64,000 nt of DNA. Source: Novosphingobium beihaiense (GTDB lineage Bacteria > Pseudomonadota > Alphaproteobacteria > Sphingomonadales > Sphingomonadaceae). The translations under genes and the position numbers were made by a program. Location of the stretch: assembly GCF_022832375.1 (NCBI RefSeq), contig NZ_JALHLG010000029.1, forward strand, positions 1 to 64,000, given 5' to 3'. Positions 30,001 to 38,900 of the stretch are shown in pieces (positions within the stretch are counted from its first letter, which is position 1; each line of letters starts with the position of its first letter). The notes below the pieces were generated by a model. The model had not been told where the DNA came from. It saw nothing but the letters and a program-made list of their open reading frames with translations, and ran no database searches.

Positions 30001-32952
30001 GATCAGCCGCGCGGGAACCATGTGGCGTGGCAAGGTTCGTTCCAGATCGGCCATCAACTCGGCCGCATCGGCTGTCCGGCCGGTGTGCGGCGCCACATAG
30101 CCGATCAGCCGCTGGATGCCGTCGCGCTCATCGACGACGGCCGCAGCGTCGCGGATACCGGGCAGCGATGCGAGATGCGCTTCGACGTCGCCCAGTTCGA
30201 TACGAAAGCCGCGCACTTTGACCTGATGGTCGCGGCGGCCGAGGAATTCCACCTGGCCGTCTTCGTTCCATCGGGCGAGGTCTCCGGTGCGGTACATGCG
30301 CTTGCCGGGCGCACCGAAGGGGTCCGGCACGAAGCGTTCGGCAGTCATGGTCTGCCCATCCATGTAGCCGCGGGCGAGGCCGCCGCCGCCGATCCACAGC
30401 TCGCCGGGAATGCCGGGCGGTACGGGGTTGAGATCGTGGTCGAGGATATGGGCCAATCTGTCGCCCACGGGCCTGCCGATGGGAACGACCGGGCTGGCGG
30501 GGGCGGCAGGACCACTGCCTTTCCATACCATGGGGGTGATCACGGTTTCGGTGGGGCCGTAGCCGTTGATCGCATGGCCCGGTTTCAGGAACCGCAGCAC
30601 GTTTTCAAGACCGGTCCTGGGCATGGCCTCGCCGCCGAACGAGTACAGGTGCACTGCCGGGGGCTCGGCGTCCTGCGTTTCCGCCCAGGATGCGACTTGC
30701 TGAAGATAGCGGGGCGGGAAACCCGCATGTGTCGCGGCCTGCTCTCCGATTGTGGCCAGCGTTTTTTCCGGCGACCACAGATCATCGTCGCGCAGGATAA
30801 TCGCGCCGCCGTGGGAGAGTGCGGTCATCCATCTTTCGTGTGCGCCGTCGAAGGCAAAGGAGATGAAATGCAGCTCCCGGCTGTTCTCATCCATGTCGTA
30901 AAGGGCGCCGGTCGCGCGGCAATGGGCGGCCAGCGGGCCGTGTTCGACCATGACTCCCTTGGGCTCTCCGGTAGAGCCGGAGGTATGAATGATATAGGCA
31001 AGACTGGACGGATGGATGGGGACGAAAGGCATATCCCCGTTGTTCCCGGAGCCTTGCACGGTGATCGAAGCGGCCGGGTCCAGGGCGGGCAGGTCGCCCA
31101 GCCCTTCGCGGCCTATCAGCATGGCGAGTTCGGCTTTGCGCGCGATGGCGAGCCGCCTTGCCTGCGGGTCCCTGGGGTCCAGCGGAACGAATGCGCCGCC
31201 ACAGCGCATGACGGCAAGCAGGGCCACGATCATGTCGAATGATCGCTCCAGGCAGACGCCGATGCGTGTTTCCGGACCGGCGCCCTGTGCCGCCAGTTTG
31301 CCGGACAGCGCCTTGGCGCGTCTGTCCAGATCGCCGCGCGTCAAGACGGCATCTCCTAGGATGACGGCCGGGGCGCCGGGGTTCTCACGCGCCAGCCGCG
31401 CCAGCGTGACGGGAATCGGCTCGGGGGCGGCGGAACCATAGTCGGGGCCTTGTCCCCACCGGGCGAGGATTTCCCTTTCGGCCTCTGTCCTGGCATCGAT
31501 TTGCCAGAGCGGCACATCCGGCCGCGCCGCGACCTGGCGCAGCAGATGTGTCCAGCGCTCCAGAAAGCTGTCGATCTCAGCCGCGCTATAGGCTGCGGTG
31601 CGATAGGCGATGCGGGCCAGAATGCCCCCGTCCGCTTGATCGGACGTCGCAAATGCGAGATCGAACTTGGCCGTTGTTACCGGCAGCTCAAGCGGAGACA
31701 TGACCAGACAGGGCAGCCTGATCTGGTCCAGCCGCCGCTCCGGTGTGTGATCGTACATCATCGAAAACAGCGGAAGGCTGTTCCGTTCGGCGCGCAGAGC
31801 ATCGTCGATCCGGCCGAAGCCGATGTCGCTATGGTCCAGAGCCTGTGCAACGGTACGGGCGACACTGTCGATCAGTTCGGCGAAGGACTGGCTGCTGTCT
31901 GTCTTTTGCCGGATCGCGGCGGTGTTGACGAAGCAGCCTATCAGGTTTTCGGCCTCGCTGCCGCGCCGGTTGTCGACGGGAATGCCGAGGGTCAGGTCCG
32001 TCTGGCCGCCAAGCCGCGAGCACAGCAGGAAGAAAGAGGAGAGCAGAACGGGAAACAGCGTCTGCCCCCGGCTTGCCGCGAGGGCACGAAGGTCTTCGCT
32101 GAGATCAGGCGGCAGAACCGCGCTTCGTTCCGCGCCTTCGTCGCTGGCAGCGCCGCCGGGCTGCGCCGTGCCGGGCAGAGTGGGCGGGGGCGGTGCATCG
32201 GCCAGCTTCGCGCGCCAATATTCAAGCTGCCGTTCCTCTTCGCCCGCGCCGAGCCATGCCGATTGCCAGGCCATTACATCGGCATACTGGACGGGCAGTT
32301 CCGGCAGAACCGGCGCGCGCGCGTCCACGGCGCCGCGATAGGTTTCCTCCAGCTCTTTCATGAGAATGGGGATAGACCCGCCGTCAGCGGCAAGGTGGTG
32401 GATGGCAAGCAGCAGCATATGCCGGTCGCTTTCCAGCCGGAGCAGGCGCGCGCGCAGCGGCAGGTCCGCCGACAGGTCAAAGGCGGACGCATTCCACTTG
32501 GCCACCTGCCGTTCGGCCTCGGCCGTGCGTTCGTCGTCGGGCAGATCGCTCAAATCGGTGAGCGGCAGCGAGAAAGCGCTTGCCGGTATGGCCAGCGCCT
32601 GAACGTTGCCGTCATTCTGCTCGCGATAGCCGGTCCGCAAGATGGCGTGGCGTGCCATGATGGTTCGCAGCGCGTTTTCCAGAGCCGTGCAATCGAGCTG
32701 GCCCGTGAGCATGAAAAGGCCCGGCATCGCATAGGCCGTTGAATCCGGATGCATCCGGACCGCCTGCCAGATCTGTTCCTGTCCGGCGAACAGCGCCTTG
32801 TCCGTGTCCGTTTCGCCGCGCGGAGGAACAGGCAGGCGGGAGAAGGGTATGCCCTGACGCTCCAGGGCCTGAAGGAAAGCGCGCTGTTTGCCGCGCGGCA
32901 AAGTGGCGAAACTCTTTGCAACGTCCAGAAGGGATTCGGCTTGCGTGGCCAT
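27031..32952 (-). CDS. NRPS C: C-A-PCP-E-C, probable hydroxyornithine module with terminal C domain
   Basis: 1,973 residues from the ATG at 32952 (AGGAAA upstream); the frame stays open 47 codons farther but would overlap the preceding gene. C domain ~50-490 (HHLAADG 185-191); A domain ~505-1005 ('IIHTSGSTGEPKG' 655-666); PCP with Ser1050 (GGDS); epimerisation domain ~1103-1540 (HHLAVDG 1227-1233, 'GHGRE', 'TTGWFTSVYP'); second C domain ~1556-1973 (HHALLDG 1689-1695). The A-domain code reads D-G-E-G-S-G-G-I-T-K, which is not one of the common amino-acid codes. With ornithine hydroxylase and acetyltransferase genes in the cluster, N5-acetyl-N5-hydroxyornithine is the likely substrate, delivered in D form by the E domain. 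There is no thioesterase, so the final C domain may release or cyclise the product. Confidence 0.9.
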   Translation of the reverse strand: MATQAESLLDVAKSFATLPRGKQRAFLQALERQGIPFSRLPVPPRGETDTDKALFAGQEQIWQAVRMHPDSTAYAMPGLFMLTGQLDCTALENALRTIMARHAILRTGYREQNDGNVQALAIPASAFSLPLTDLSDLPDDERTAEAERQVAKWNASAFDLSADLPLRARLLRLESDRHMLLLAIHHLAADGGSIPILMKELEETYRGAVDARAPVLPELPVQYADVMAWQSAWLGAGEEERQLEYWRAKLADAPPPPTLPGTAQPGGAASDEGAERSAVLPPDLSEDLRALAASRGQTLFPVLLSSFFLLCSRLGGQTDLTLGIPVDNRRGSEAENLIGCFVNTAAIRQKTDSSQSFAELIDSVARTVAQALDHSDIGFGRIDDALRAERNSLPLFSMMYDHTPERRLDQIRLPCLVMSPLELPVTTAKFDLAFATSDQADGGILARIAYRTAAYSAAEIDSFLERWTHLLRQVAARPDVPLWQIDARTEAEREILARWGQGPDYGSAAPEPIPVTLARLARENPGAPAVILGDAVLTRGDLDRRAKALSGKLAAQGAGPETRIGVCLERSFDMIVALLAVMRCGGAFVPLDPRDPQARRLAIARKAELAMLIGREGLGDLPALDPAASITVQGSGNNGDMPFVPIHPSSLAYIIHTSGSTGEPKGVMVEHGPLAAHCRATGALYDMDENSRELHFISFAFDGAHERWMTALSHGGAIILRDDDLWSPEKTLATIGEQAATHAGFPPRYLQQVASWAETQDAEPPAVHLYSFGGEAMPRTGLENVLRFLKPGHAINGYGPTETVITPMVWKGSGPAAPASPVVPIGRPVGDRLAHILDHDLNPVPPGIPGELWIGGGGLARGYMDGQTMTAERFVPDPFGAPGKRMYRTGDLARWNEDGQVEFLGRRDHQVKVRGFRIELGDVEAHLASLPGIRDAAAVVDERDGIQRLIGYVAPHTGRTADAAELMADLERTLPRHMVPARLIVLNALPVTGTGKIDRAALPVPDWSSGSTGLAPRNPVESALLDIWRNTLSVNAIGVTDNFFEIGGDSILALQIVARTRAAGYKITPKQVLEGQTVEALARVAEPVEAHAQKTEELPDGPLPLTPIQDWFFTLALANRNRWNQSVFLEVTAPVSFSALQNAMTVLGQTHSAFRLRFRQNTSGQWRQEYSDAADIVCDQRTAETAEAITPMCNEVQAALDIEHGPLMRARLIALPDGAQRLFLAAHHLAVDGVSWRIVLEDLRGLLTAPCQRTMPEPETTPFGRWAIRQAEALPRFLNERPFWQSMLDAPAIPLDHPGAPAVRGDAETLSLVLDEQTTQALLTKAPAAYRTRIDTLLLTALGRAVATHWNLEAVTVHLEGHGREESLFPGIDLSRTTGWFTSVYPVRFAPAGEDWDSAIRHTKEALTGVPHGGLGYGMLRHLPALNEKQHGQGGLPSLSFNYLGQFDNVIDGDWRLAGEDCGPGTDRDAPLGASIAIDGQVTGGKLALHLRYSRLQFEADTLAAMMRRFETCLHDLIAHCVAVTPGQATPCDFPLAGISQQEIDGLPLPAPAIADIVPPSPLQAAMLRHSARRPDSTAYRVQVWASITGLDADRMNAAWVRLAARHDVLRCIPVWHEQERPLLAIAKGTGHTADILDFTGRPDAEEAWARLRENEYRRGFSLGDGSRLCRLTLIQMPSGDWRFLWTWHHALLDGWSMSRVLGELLRLYDGEALPPAGSGPRQVALWRSRQDDEPHQAYWRTQLDKLSGQSLLHKTPKAVQPPDEAGASTGAVEHVMPLEDVQALRALAAKHKVTLNTLVQAALAQVIASETGSDCVAFGVTASGRSADIPGIEDIVDLMVGTMPLVCDVGLSHDKGPWLRGILADNIAMRQHEHAPPPMLQCWTNAESAPFDTLVVFENYPVDEALWHEVRGDIAFSDVGNRGGTSYPLTVIVVPRDTLTFRLEFRRPLFCEARVKAIMAALIDRLSLLAAE

Positions 32953-33010
32953 GGCTGGTTTCCTGCGTGTGAGAGATGGATGGGGAGGCAGGCCGTTCAG
33001 ACGAGCCCGA

Positions 33011-35974
33011 TCAGACGAGCGCGGGAAGCTGGCCCGGACTGACACCTTCGCCGCGCAGCCGTTCGGAAAGCAGGGCAATGCTGGGATGTTCAAATATCAG
33101 GCTTGGCGGGACCGGGATGTCCAGACGCTTGCGAAGGCGCGCCGCCAGTTTGATGACGATCAGCGAATGGGCGCCCAGATCGAAGATGTTGTCTTCCCGT
33201 CCGATCCGGTCCGTTCCCAAAAGCCCATGGATCAGTTCGGCGACGAGAGCTTCCAGCGGATCGGTCGTCTCATGCGCGCTGTTGGCAGGTTCGCTGCCCG
33301 CCGTCTCCAGCGCCGGGAGCGCCGCGCGGTCGATCTTGCCGTTGGGCAGACGCGGCATGTCCGGAAGGATCGCGATCGTGGAAGGCACGGCCGCATCCGG
33401 CAGTCTGCTGCGCAATTGGCCGCCAATCGCCTTGAGATCCGGCGTATAGCCGTTTTCCGCGGTCAGGTAGGTCACGATCTGGCGGCCGTCCCCTTCGCCC
33501 GTTACGGCTGCTACGGCTTGCGCAACTCCGGGCAGGCTGGCCAGCGCCGCTTCCACTTCGGCAAGCTCGATGCGAAAGCCGCGTATCTTCACTTGATCGT
33601 CCGCCCGGCCCGCCAGCGTCAGCGAACCGTCGAGGTTGAGGCGGGCAAGGTCGCCGGTGCGGTAGAGGCGCTCGCCCGGCCGTTCCGGATCGTCCCGGAA
33701 AGCCCGGCCTGCCGGTTCCCCCAGATAGCCGCGCGCGACTTGCGCGCCGCCGATGTAGATTTCGCCGATGGCCCCGGCCGGTGTGCGGGTGAAATCGGCC
33801 CGGCGCAGCAGTATCCTGCAACCGGCAAGAGGCTTGTCGAGCGGAATGGCATCGGGAAGCGGCTGGCCTGCCGGAACTTCGCCGATCATGGCGCCGACTG
33901 TGGTCTCCGTCGGCCCATAGTGATTGAATATCCGCGATCCGGGGGATCGGCGCCGGATAGTCTCGATCAGTTTCGGCGGCGGGGCTTCGCCGCCCAGGAC
34001 GATGGCCGACGGCAAATGATACCGGCTGGTGTCGAGCAGAGCGCCGAGATGGGACGGGGTGATCTTGATGCAGTCTATGGCTTGCCGGGACAGAAAGGCG
34101 CCGAAGGACTGGCTGTCCGCCATGTCCTCGTCGCTGGCAATGACGAGCGCCGCACCGGCGGACAGGGCTCCGAATAGCGCCGTGTGTCCGAGATCCGCCG
34201 CCACTGTCGAGCTGAGGGCGAAGCGGCGGCATTGCGAGAGCGCCATCCCCTTGCGCGCCGCTGCCACGTAGCTGGCAAGCTGGCCGTGTTCCACCACAAC
34301 CCCTTTGGGGGTGCCCGTGGAGCCTGACGTGAACAGGACATAGGCCACATCCGTCATCGCCGGGGAGGGCAAAACGATGGAGGGCAGCAGTTCATCCCGA
34401 CCGAGCAGGTCCGCTACCGTTGTCTCGTCCCAGACCAGGGCAGGTGCGGTTTGGCCGATAATGGCGTTGCGCCGGGCGGCAGGCCAGCCGGGGTCGAGCG
34501 GAACGAAGGCCGCGCCTGCCCGCATGACGGCATGGAGGGCCAGAACCAGCAGCGCCGAGCGGGGCATGACCAGCGCGACAAGGGCGCCCGGACCAATGCC
34601 GCGCCGGGCAAGATGGCAGGCCAGGCGGCGGGTCTTTTCTTCCAGATCGTTGTACGTCCAGGTTTGCTCCCCGGATACGAGGGCTGGCGCGAGAGGGCGC
34701 TGCAAGGCCCACCGGACCAGCAGAGCGGGCATCGTCTCCGGATCATCGACGGGCTCCGGCGCGGCGAGGGCCGCGTGCAGGGCGATTTCCGTCTCGGTCA
34801 GAACGGGCAGGGCCTGTACCGATGTGTCGCGGTGTCGCGGCAAGGCGGCGAGCACGGCCAAGTACCGGTCGAGCAGGAGCGTGGCCTTGTCTGCGCCGTG
34901 CCGGGCGGGATCGTAGTGCAGGTCCAGCCGCACCGCGCCATCGTGGGTCATGACGGCATCGAGAGCGAGGTCGAAGACAGGATGCGGCCCGGGGTGTTCG
35001 GCGGCTGCCCAGGTGATGCCGCCAGCCGGAATGGCAGCCCAGTCCTTGCCCAGAGCAAAACCGATAGCGCCCTCATCGCCGGAGGCGCTGGAGGCGGGGC
35101 GGTGTTCCTGATGGGAACGGTGGGCGTTCAGTTCCGCATGGAAACGCTCGAGAAAATGGCTGACCGTTTCGTCCGGTTCGGGCGTCGCGGCAAGCGGCAG
35201 GCGATCGTCGAGTGGACCGGCCAGATCCTGCATCGGCGGGTAGTCATTGCGCGAATCGTGCTGCCAGAACCTAGGCATGGAGGCCAGATCATCGGTGCGT
35301 GCGATGGCGATCCACCATGCGGCTTGCAGCACGGCATCGAGAGGCAGATCCCATCCGGAAAGGTCATGGAGGAGTTTGCCGGGCAGGTGCCGGGTAACCG
35401 TCCTGCGTTCGCCCGATCGCGGTTTGCCGGGCAGGCCGGGAAGTGATGGCTGGTGCTTCAGTATATCCTGCCAGTACGCTTTGCCGGTTGCCGCTTCGGG
35501 GGCTGTCTCCATCCCGGCGCGCCATTCCATGTAGGCAAGCAGGCCGATGTCTTCTTCCGGCACGTCCTCACCGGCATAAACGGTGATGATCCGCTGTGCG
35601 ATCAGGGCCAGTCCGGCTCTGTCGCAAATGGCGGGGGATGTCTGCAGTAAGAGTTGCGCCACTGTCGGGCTATCGATCTGCAAGCTTGCCGCGAATGTCG
35701 CGCCCGAAGTGCACGCCGTTTCGTCCGTACCGATCCGGAGGCCGGAAAAAGGCATGTCTTCGCCGGAAATCAGGACCGGCATTTCAGGCGCATTTCTCAG
35801 AACGCAGGTGGTTGCATCCAGGCTGGCCGCAACGGTCTCGGCCGCCTGCGCCAGCCGGTGGCGATCGAGCGGGCCTTCCAATTTGAGCCTGAGAGTCAGC
35901 GTTCTCCCATCCGGCGCGCCCGTTTTCATGGCGTTGAGGACATCTTTCTGGCGGCTGGTAAGAGGCAGGTTCAT
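33011..35974 (-). CDS. NRPS B: degenerate C-like domain, A(Asp), PCP
   Basis: 987 residues. Residues 1-400 look like a condensation-fold domain, but the HHxxxDG motif is replaced by 'SPAICDRAG' (113-121), so it should not catalyse condensation. A domain ~410-890 ('YVLFTSGSTGTPKG'). Specificity residues read D-L-T-K-V-G-H-V-G-K, essentially the known Asp code. PCP Ser937 sits in an unusual LGAHSL motif (usually LGGHSL). The start overlaps the end of NRPS A by 4 bases (ATGA); NRPS C follows after 58 bases. A degenerate C domain next to an Asp module recalls the 'interface' domains described for beta-hydroxyaspartate siderophore NRPSs, which recruit the hydroxylase. Here it would face the hydroxylase fused to NRPS A. 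Confidence 0.88.
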   Translation of the reverse strand: MNLPLTSRQKDVLNAMKTGAPDGRTLTLRLKLEGPLDRHRLAQAAETVAASLDATTCVLRNAPEMPVLISGEDMPFSGLRIGTDETACTSGATFAASLQIDSPTVAQLLLQTSPAICDRAGLALIAQRIITVYAGEDVPEEDIGLLAYMEWRAGMETAPEAATGKAYWQDILKHQPSLPGLPGKPRSGERRTVTRHLPGKLLHDLSGWDLPLDAVLQAAWWIAIARTDDLASMPRFWQHDSRNDYPPMQDLAGPLDDRLPLAATPEPDETVSHFLERFHAELNAHRSHQEHRPASSASGDEGAIGFALGKDWAAIPAGGITWAAAEHPGPHPVFDLALDAVMTHDGAVRLDLHYDPARHGADKATLLLDRYLAVLAALPRHRDTSVQALPVLTETEIALHAALAAPEPVDDPETMPALLVRWALQRPLAPALVSGEQTWTYNDLEEKTRRLACHLARRGIGPGALVALVMPRSALLVLALHAVMRAGAAFVPLDPGWPAARRNAIIGQTAPALVWDETTVADLLGRDELLPSIVLPSPAMTDVAYVLFTSGSTGTPKGVVVEHGQLASYVAAARKGMALSQCRRFALSSTVAADLGHTALFGALSAGAALVIASDEDMADSQSFGAFLSRQAIDCIKITPSHLGALLDTSRYHLPSAIVLGGEAPPPKLIETIRRRSPGSRIFNHYGPTETTVGAMIGEVPAGQPLPDAIPLDKPLAGCRILLRRADFTRTPAGAIGEIYIGGAQVARGYLGEPAGRAFRDDPERPGERLYRTGDLARLNLDGSLTLAGRADDQVKIRGFRIELAEVEAALASLPGVAQAVAAVTGEGDGRQIVTYLTAENGYTPDLKAIGGQLRSRLPDAAVPSTIAILPDMPRLPNGKIDRAALPALETAGSEPANSAHETTDPLEALVAELIHGLLGTDRIGREDNIFDLGAHSLIVIKLAARLRKRLDIPVPPSLIFEHPSIALLSERLRGEGVSPGQLPALV

Positions 35975-38900
35975 CCGATTTTCTCCTCGGCAGCGCGTTC
36001 AAGGCCCGTCCGGCTGACCAACCCGGCCATCGCGACCAGAATGCGTCTCTCGCCCTGGAAGGGATCGCGCGCGTGCGCGGTGAGCATGTTGTCGACCATC
36101 AGCGTGTCGCCGCGTTGCCAGGGGAAACGGATGGCGCACGCTTCGTAAGCCGCGCCGATCAGGGCCATGGTCTCGTCGGGAATGGGCTCTCCATCGCCGA
36201 ACAGGACATTGCGGGGGAAACGGTCGATACCGGCGGTCTCCAGCAGATCGGAGCGGACTTCCGCATCGAGACAATGGGGGTGGTGGAGCTGCACCTGGTT
36301 GAAAAATACCTTTTCGCCGCTCAGCGGGTGGCGGATGACGGCGGGCGCGAACAAGCGGGTCTGCAGGGTTTCGCTGTCGAGCCACCGGCAGGTCATGCCA
36401 TCGCGCAGGCAGCGTTCATGGACGGCTTCGCGATCGTCACTGCGGAAGAAGTCGCGCCAGCTTACGTCCAGATGCGGAGTGAATGTGCGCACATAGAGAA
36501 GCCCGCGGCGTTCGAGCTGGGACACAAGGCCGGCAGGCAGTTCGCGCAGCATCTGTCTGCCATCAACGATGGGGGTGCAGCCTCCCGACGCGGCCACCTT
36601 TTCGGAAAAGAACCACTGCTTGCGGGGCCATTGGCCCAGGTGCGAACTCTCGTTGTGGAACAGGATCATTTCCTGCTCGGGATACGGTGTGGAGTTGTAG
36701 AGGTCTTCGGCCTCCTGATGCACCGGAAGATCGCCATAGGCTCCATAGAGCCCGCCCGGCTCCATGGCATCGGCAAAAGCTCTGAAGGCGCTTGCGCCGG
36801 GAAGATCGAACCCCCGGAACAGTATCGCGCCGTGCGTGAGCAGCCGTGTTTCGATCGTGGCCCGGTTTTCCCCGGCCCAGCGGACGGGATCGATCCCCGG
36901 TCCGGACGGAGAGAAAACGGCGGGGGTCGCGGTCCCGGGCGCGAGGAAGCTCTGGCGCACCGTGGGAGGGGCAGGCGCGCGGCGCGCTTTCCTGCCCAAT
37001 GTCTTGAGCTTGGATGCCAGCATGCCGGCAGGCATCGCCTGAGCCTCGCTGTGCACAGCGCGATGGCTGCCTAGTGCGGTCTGATCGGGATCGGTCATGG
37101 CTTTCTCCATGAGGGCGATCCAGCGCGTGTGGAGGCGCTGGATCGTCGATGAATCGTAAAGCGAGGCCGCGAAAACCCAGTCTGCGGCCATCGGTTCGCT
37201 TCCCGCCTCGCCGGCGCGGCCCGGTTCGAGGAACAGGGCGATATCGAACTTCGAATGGCGCTCGGCGGCGGGAAGTTGCCGGACTGTGCAGCCATCGAAA
37301 TGCAGCGTATCCGAAGGCACGTTCTGCATGACGAACAGATGCTGGACCATCGGATTGCGCGAACGGTCAGGCTTGATTCCCGCCGTTTCCACGATCCTCT
37401 CGAACGGCAGGCCGTCATGTTCGAAGATGTTGAGTGCCGTCTGCCGAACCCGGTCGAGAAGATCGTTGAAGCTGTCCTGCGGCCCCGCTTGCGAGCGGAT
37501 CGGCACGACATTGACGAAGAAGCCGATCAGGTCTTCCAGCTCGGGTGCGGGGCGTCCCGCGGTGTCCGTTCCGGCCACGAGTTCTTCCGATCCGCTTTCT
37601 TCGTGCAGAAGGATGAGGAAGAGTGTCAGCAGCGCCATGAACGGTGTCGCGCCCCGTTCGCGGGCCCAGCGTTCGACACGCCGCACCAGATCGCCGGGCA
37701 CTTCGAGCTGGAGTGAATGGCCTGCGGTCGAAACGGTCGCAGGGCGGGGCCGGTCGGTAGGCAGGGGCAGCACCGACGGCACGTCTTTGAGATAGCCGCG
37801 CCAGAAATCCTGCTCGGCCAACAGGCGGGGGCCGGCGAGCAGACTGTGTTGCCAGGCCGCATAGTCGGCGTATTGCACGGGAAGAGGCGGCCAGTCCGGC
37901 GCAGATCCGGTGCGGGCCGCATGGTACGCGTGCGCGAGATCGCGCGCGAAAACGCTTACGGACCAGCCATCGGCAATGATGTGATGCAGGGCGATGGGCA
38001 TGTGCCATGCCTGCGCGCCCAGACGGATCAGCTCTGCCCGGACAAGTGGCCCTGCCGACAGGTCGAAAGGCTCGGCCGCATGGCGGGAGGCAAGTTGGCG
38101 GGCCTGCTCTTCGCGTTCCTCTTCGGGAAGACCGGTCAGGTCGTGCAGCGGGATGTCGAGCCACAGTTCGGGGGCGATGACGGCAATGGGGTCTTCGTCG
38201 TCGTTGCCGGGATAGCGGGTCCGCAAGATTTCATGACGGGCGGCAACGGCGTTGAGCGCGGCCTGCATGGCGGCGGGGTCGAGTTCGCCGGAAATCTCGA
38301 AAGTCGCTGCCATGGCATAGGCGCTGCCGGTTTGCCCCAATCTGTCGATCAGCCACAGCCGGTGCTGCATCGGCGCGATCGGCATGGCCGCAGTGCGGGG
38401 GACGGGATGCAGTTGCGGTGTGTTCCCGTCTTCCCTGTTGTTCCCAGTCTCATCGAGGAAGGCGGCAAGAGCCTGGAGGACGGGGTGGTCGAACACGGCG
38501 CACAAGGGCAGGCTGTTCCAGCCGTCGCGCCGCAGCCGTGAAACCAGACGCGCGGCGGTGAGCGAATGGCCTCCCAGGGCAAAGAAGTCGGCCGAGCGGT
38601 CGGTTATGCTGGCATCCAGCAGTTCTTCCCAGTGCGTTGCCAGGCGGAGCTCCGTCGGCGTGGCCGGAGGCTGGGCATCGGGCCGGACACGCGTTTCGGT
38701 GGGCGGGGGCAGCGCCTTGCGGTCAAGCTTCCCGTTGGCATTGAGCGGCCAGTCCCGCAGCATGATCCACAGGTCCGGGATCATGTATGGCGGCAGCAGT
38801 GCGGCAAGATAGGACTTGAGGCTCTCCGTGACGGTTTTTTGCCCGTCTTCACAGGCTGCCGTTGTCGCCGGTTGCCACCACACGGCCAGCCGTCCGTCGC

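Noticed and set aside
28057..31242. Long plus-strand open frame (over 1,000 codons) opposite NRPS C
   Set aside because: It is antisense to a gene with complete NRPS motifs, lacks any domain pattern, and long antisense frames are expected in GC-rich coding DNA.
32953..33093. 47-residue longer N-terminus of NRPS C
   Set aside because: It would overlap the end of NRPS B and has no ribosome-binding site, whereas the ATG at 32952 has AGGAAA upstream.
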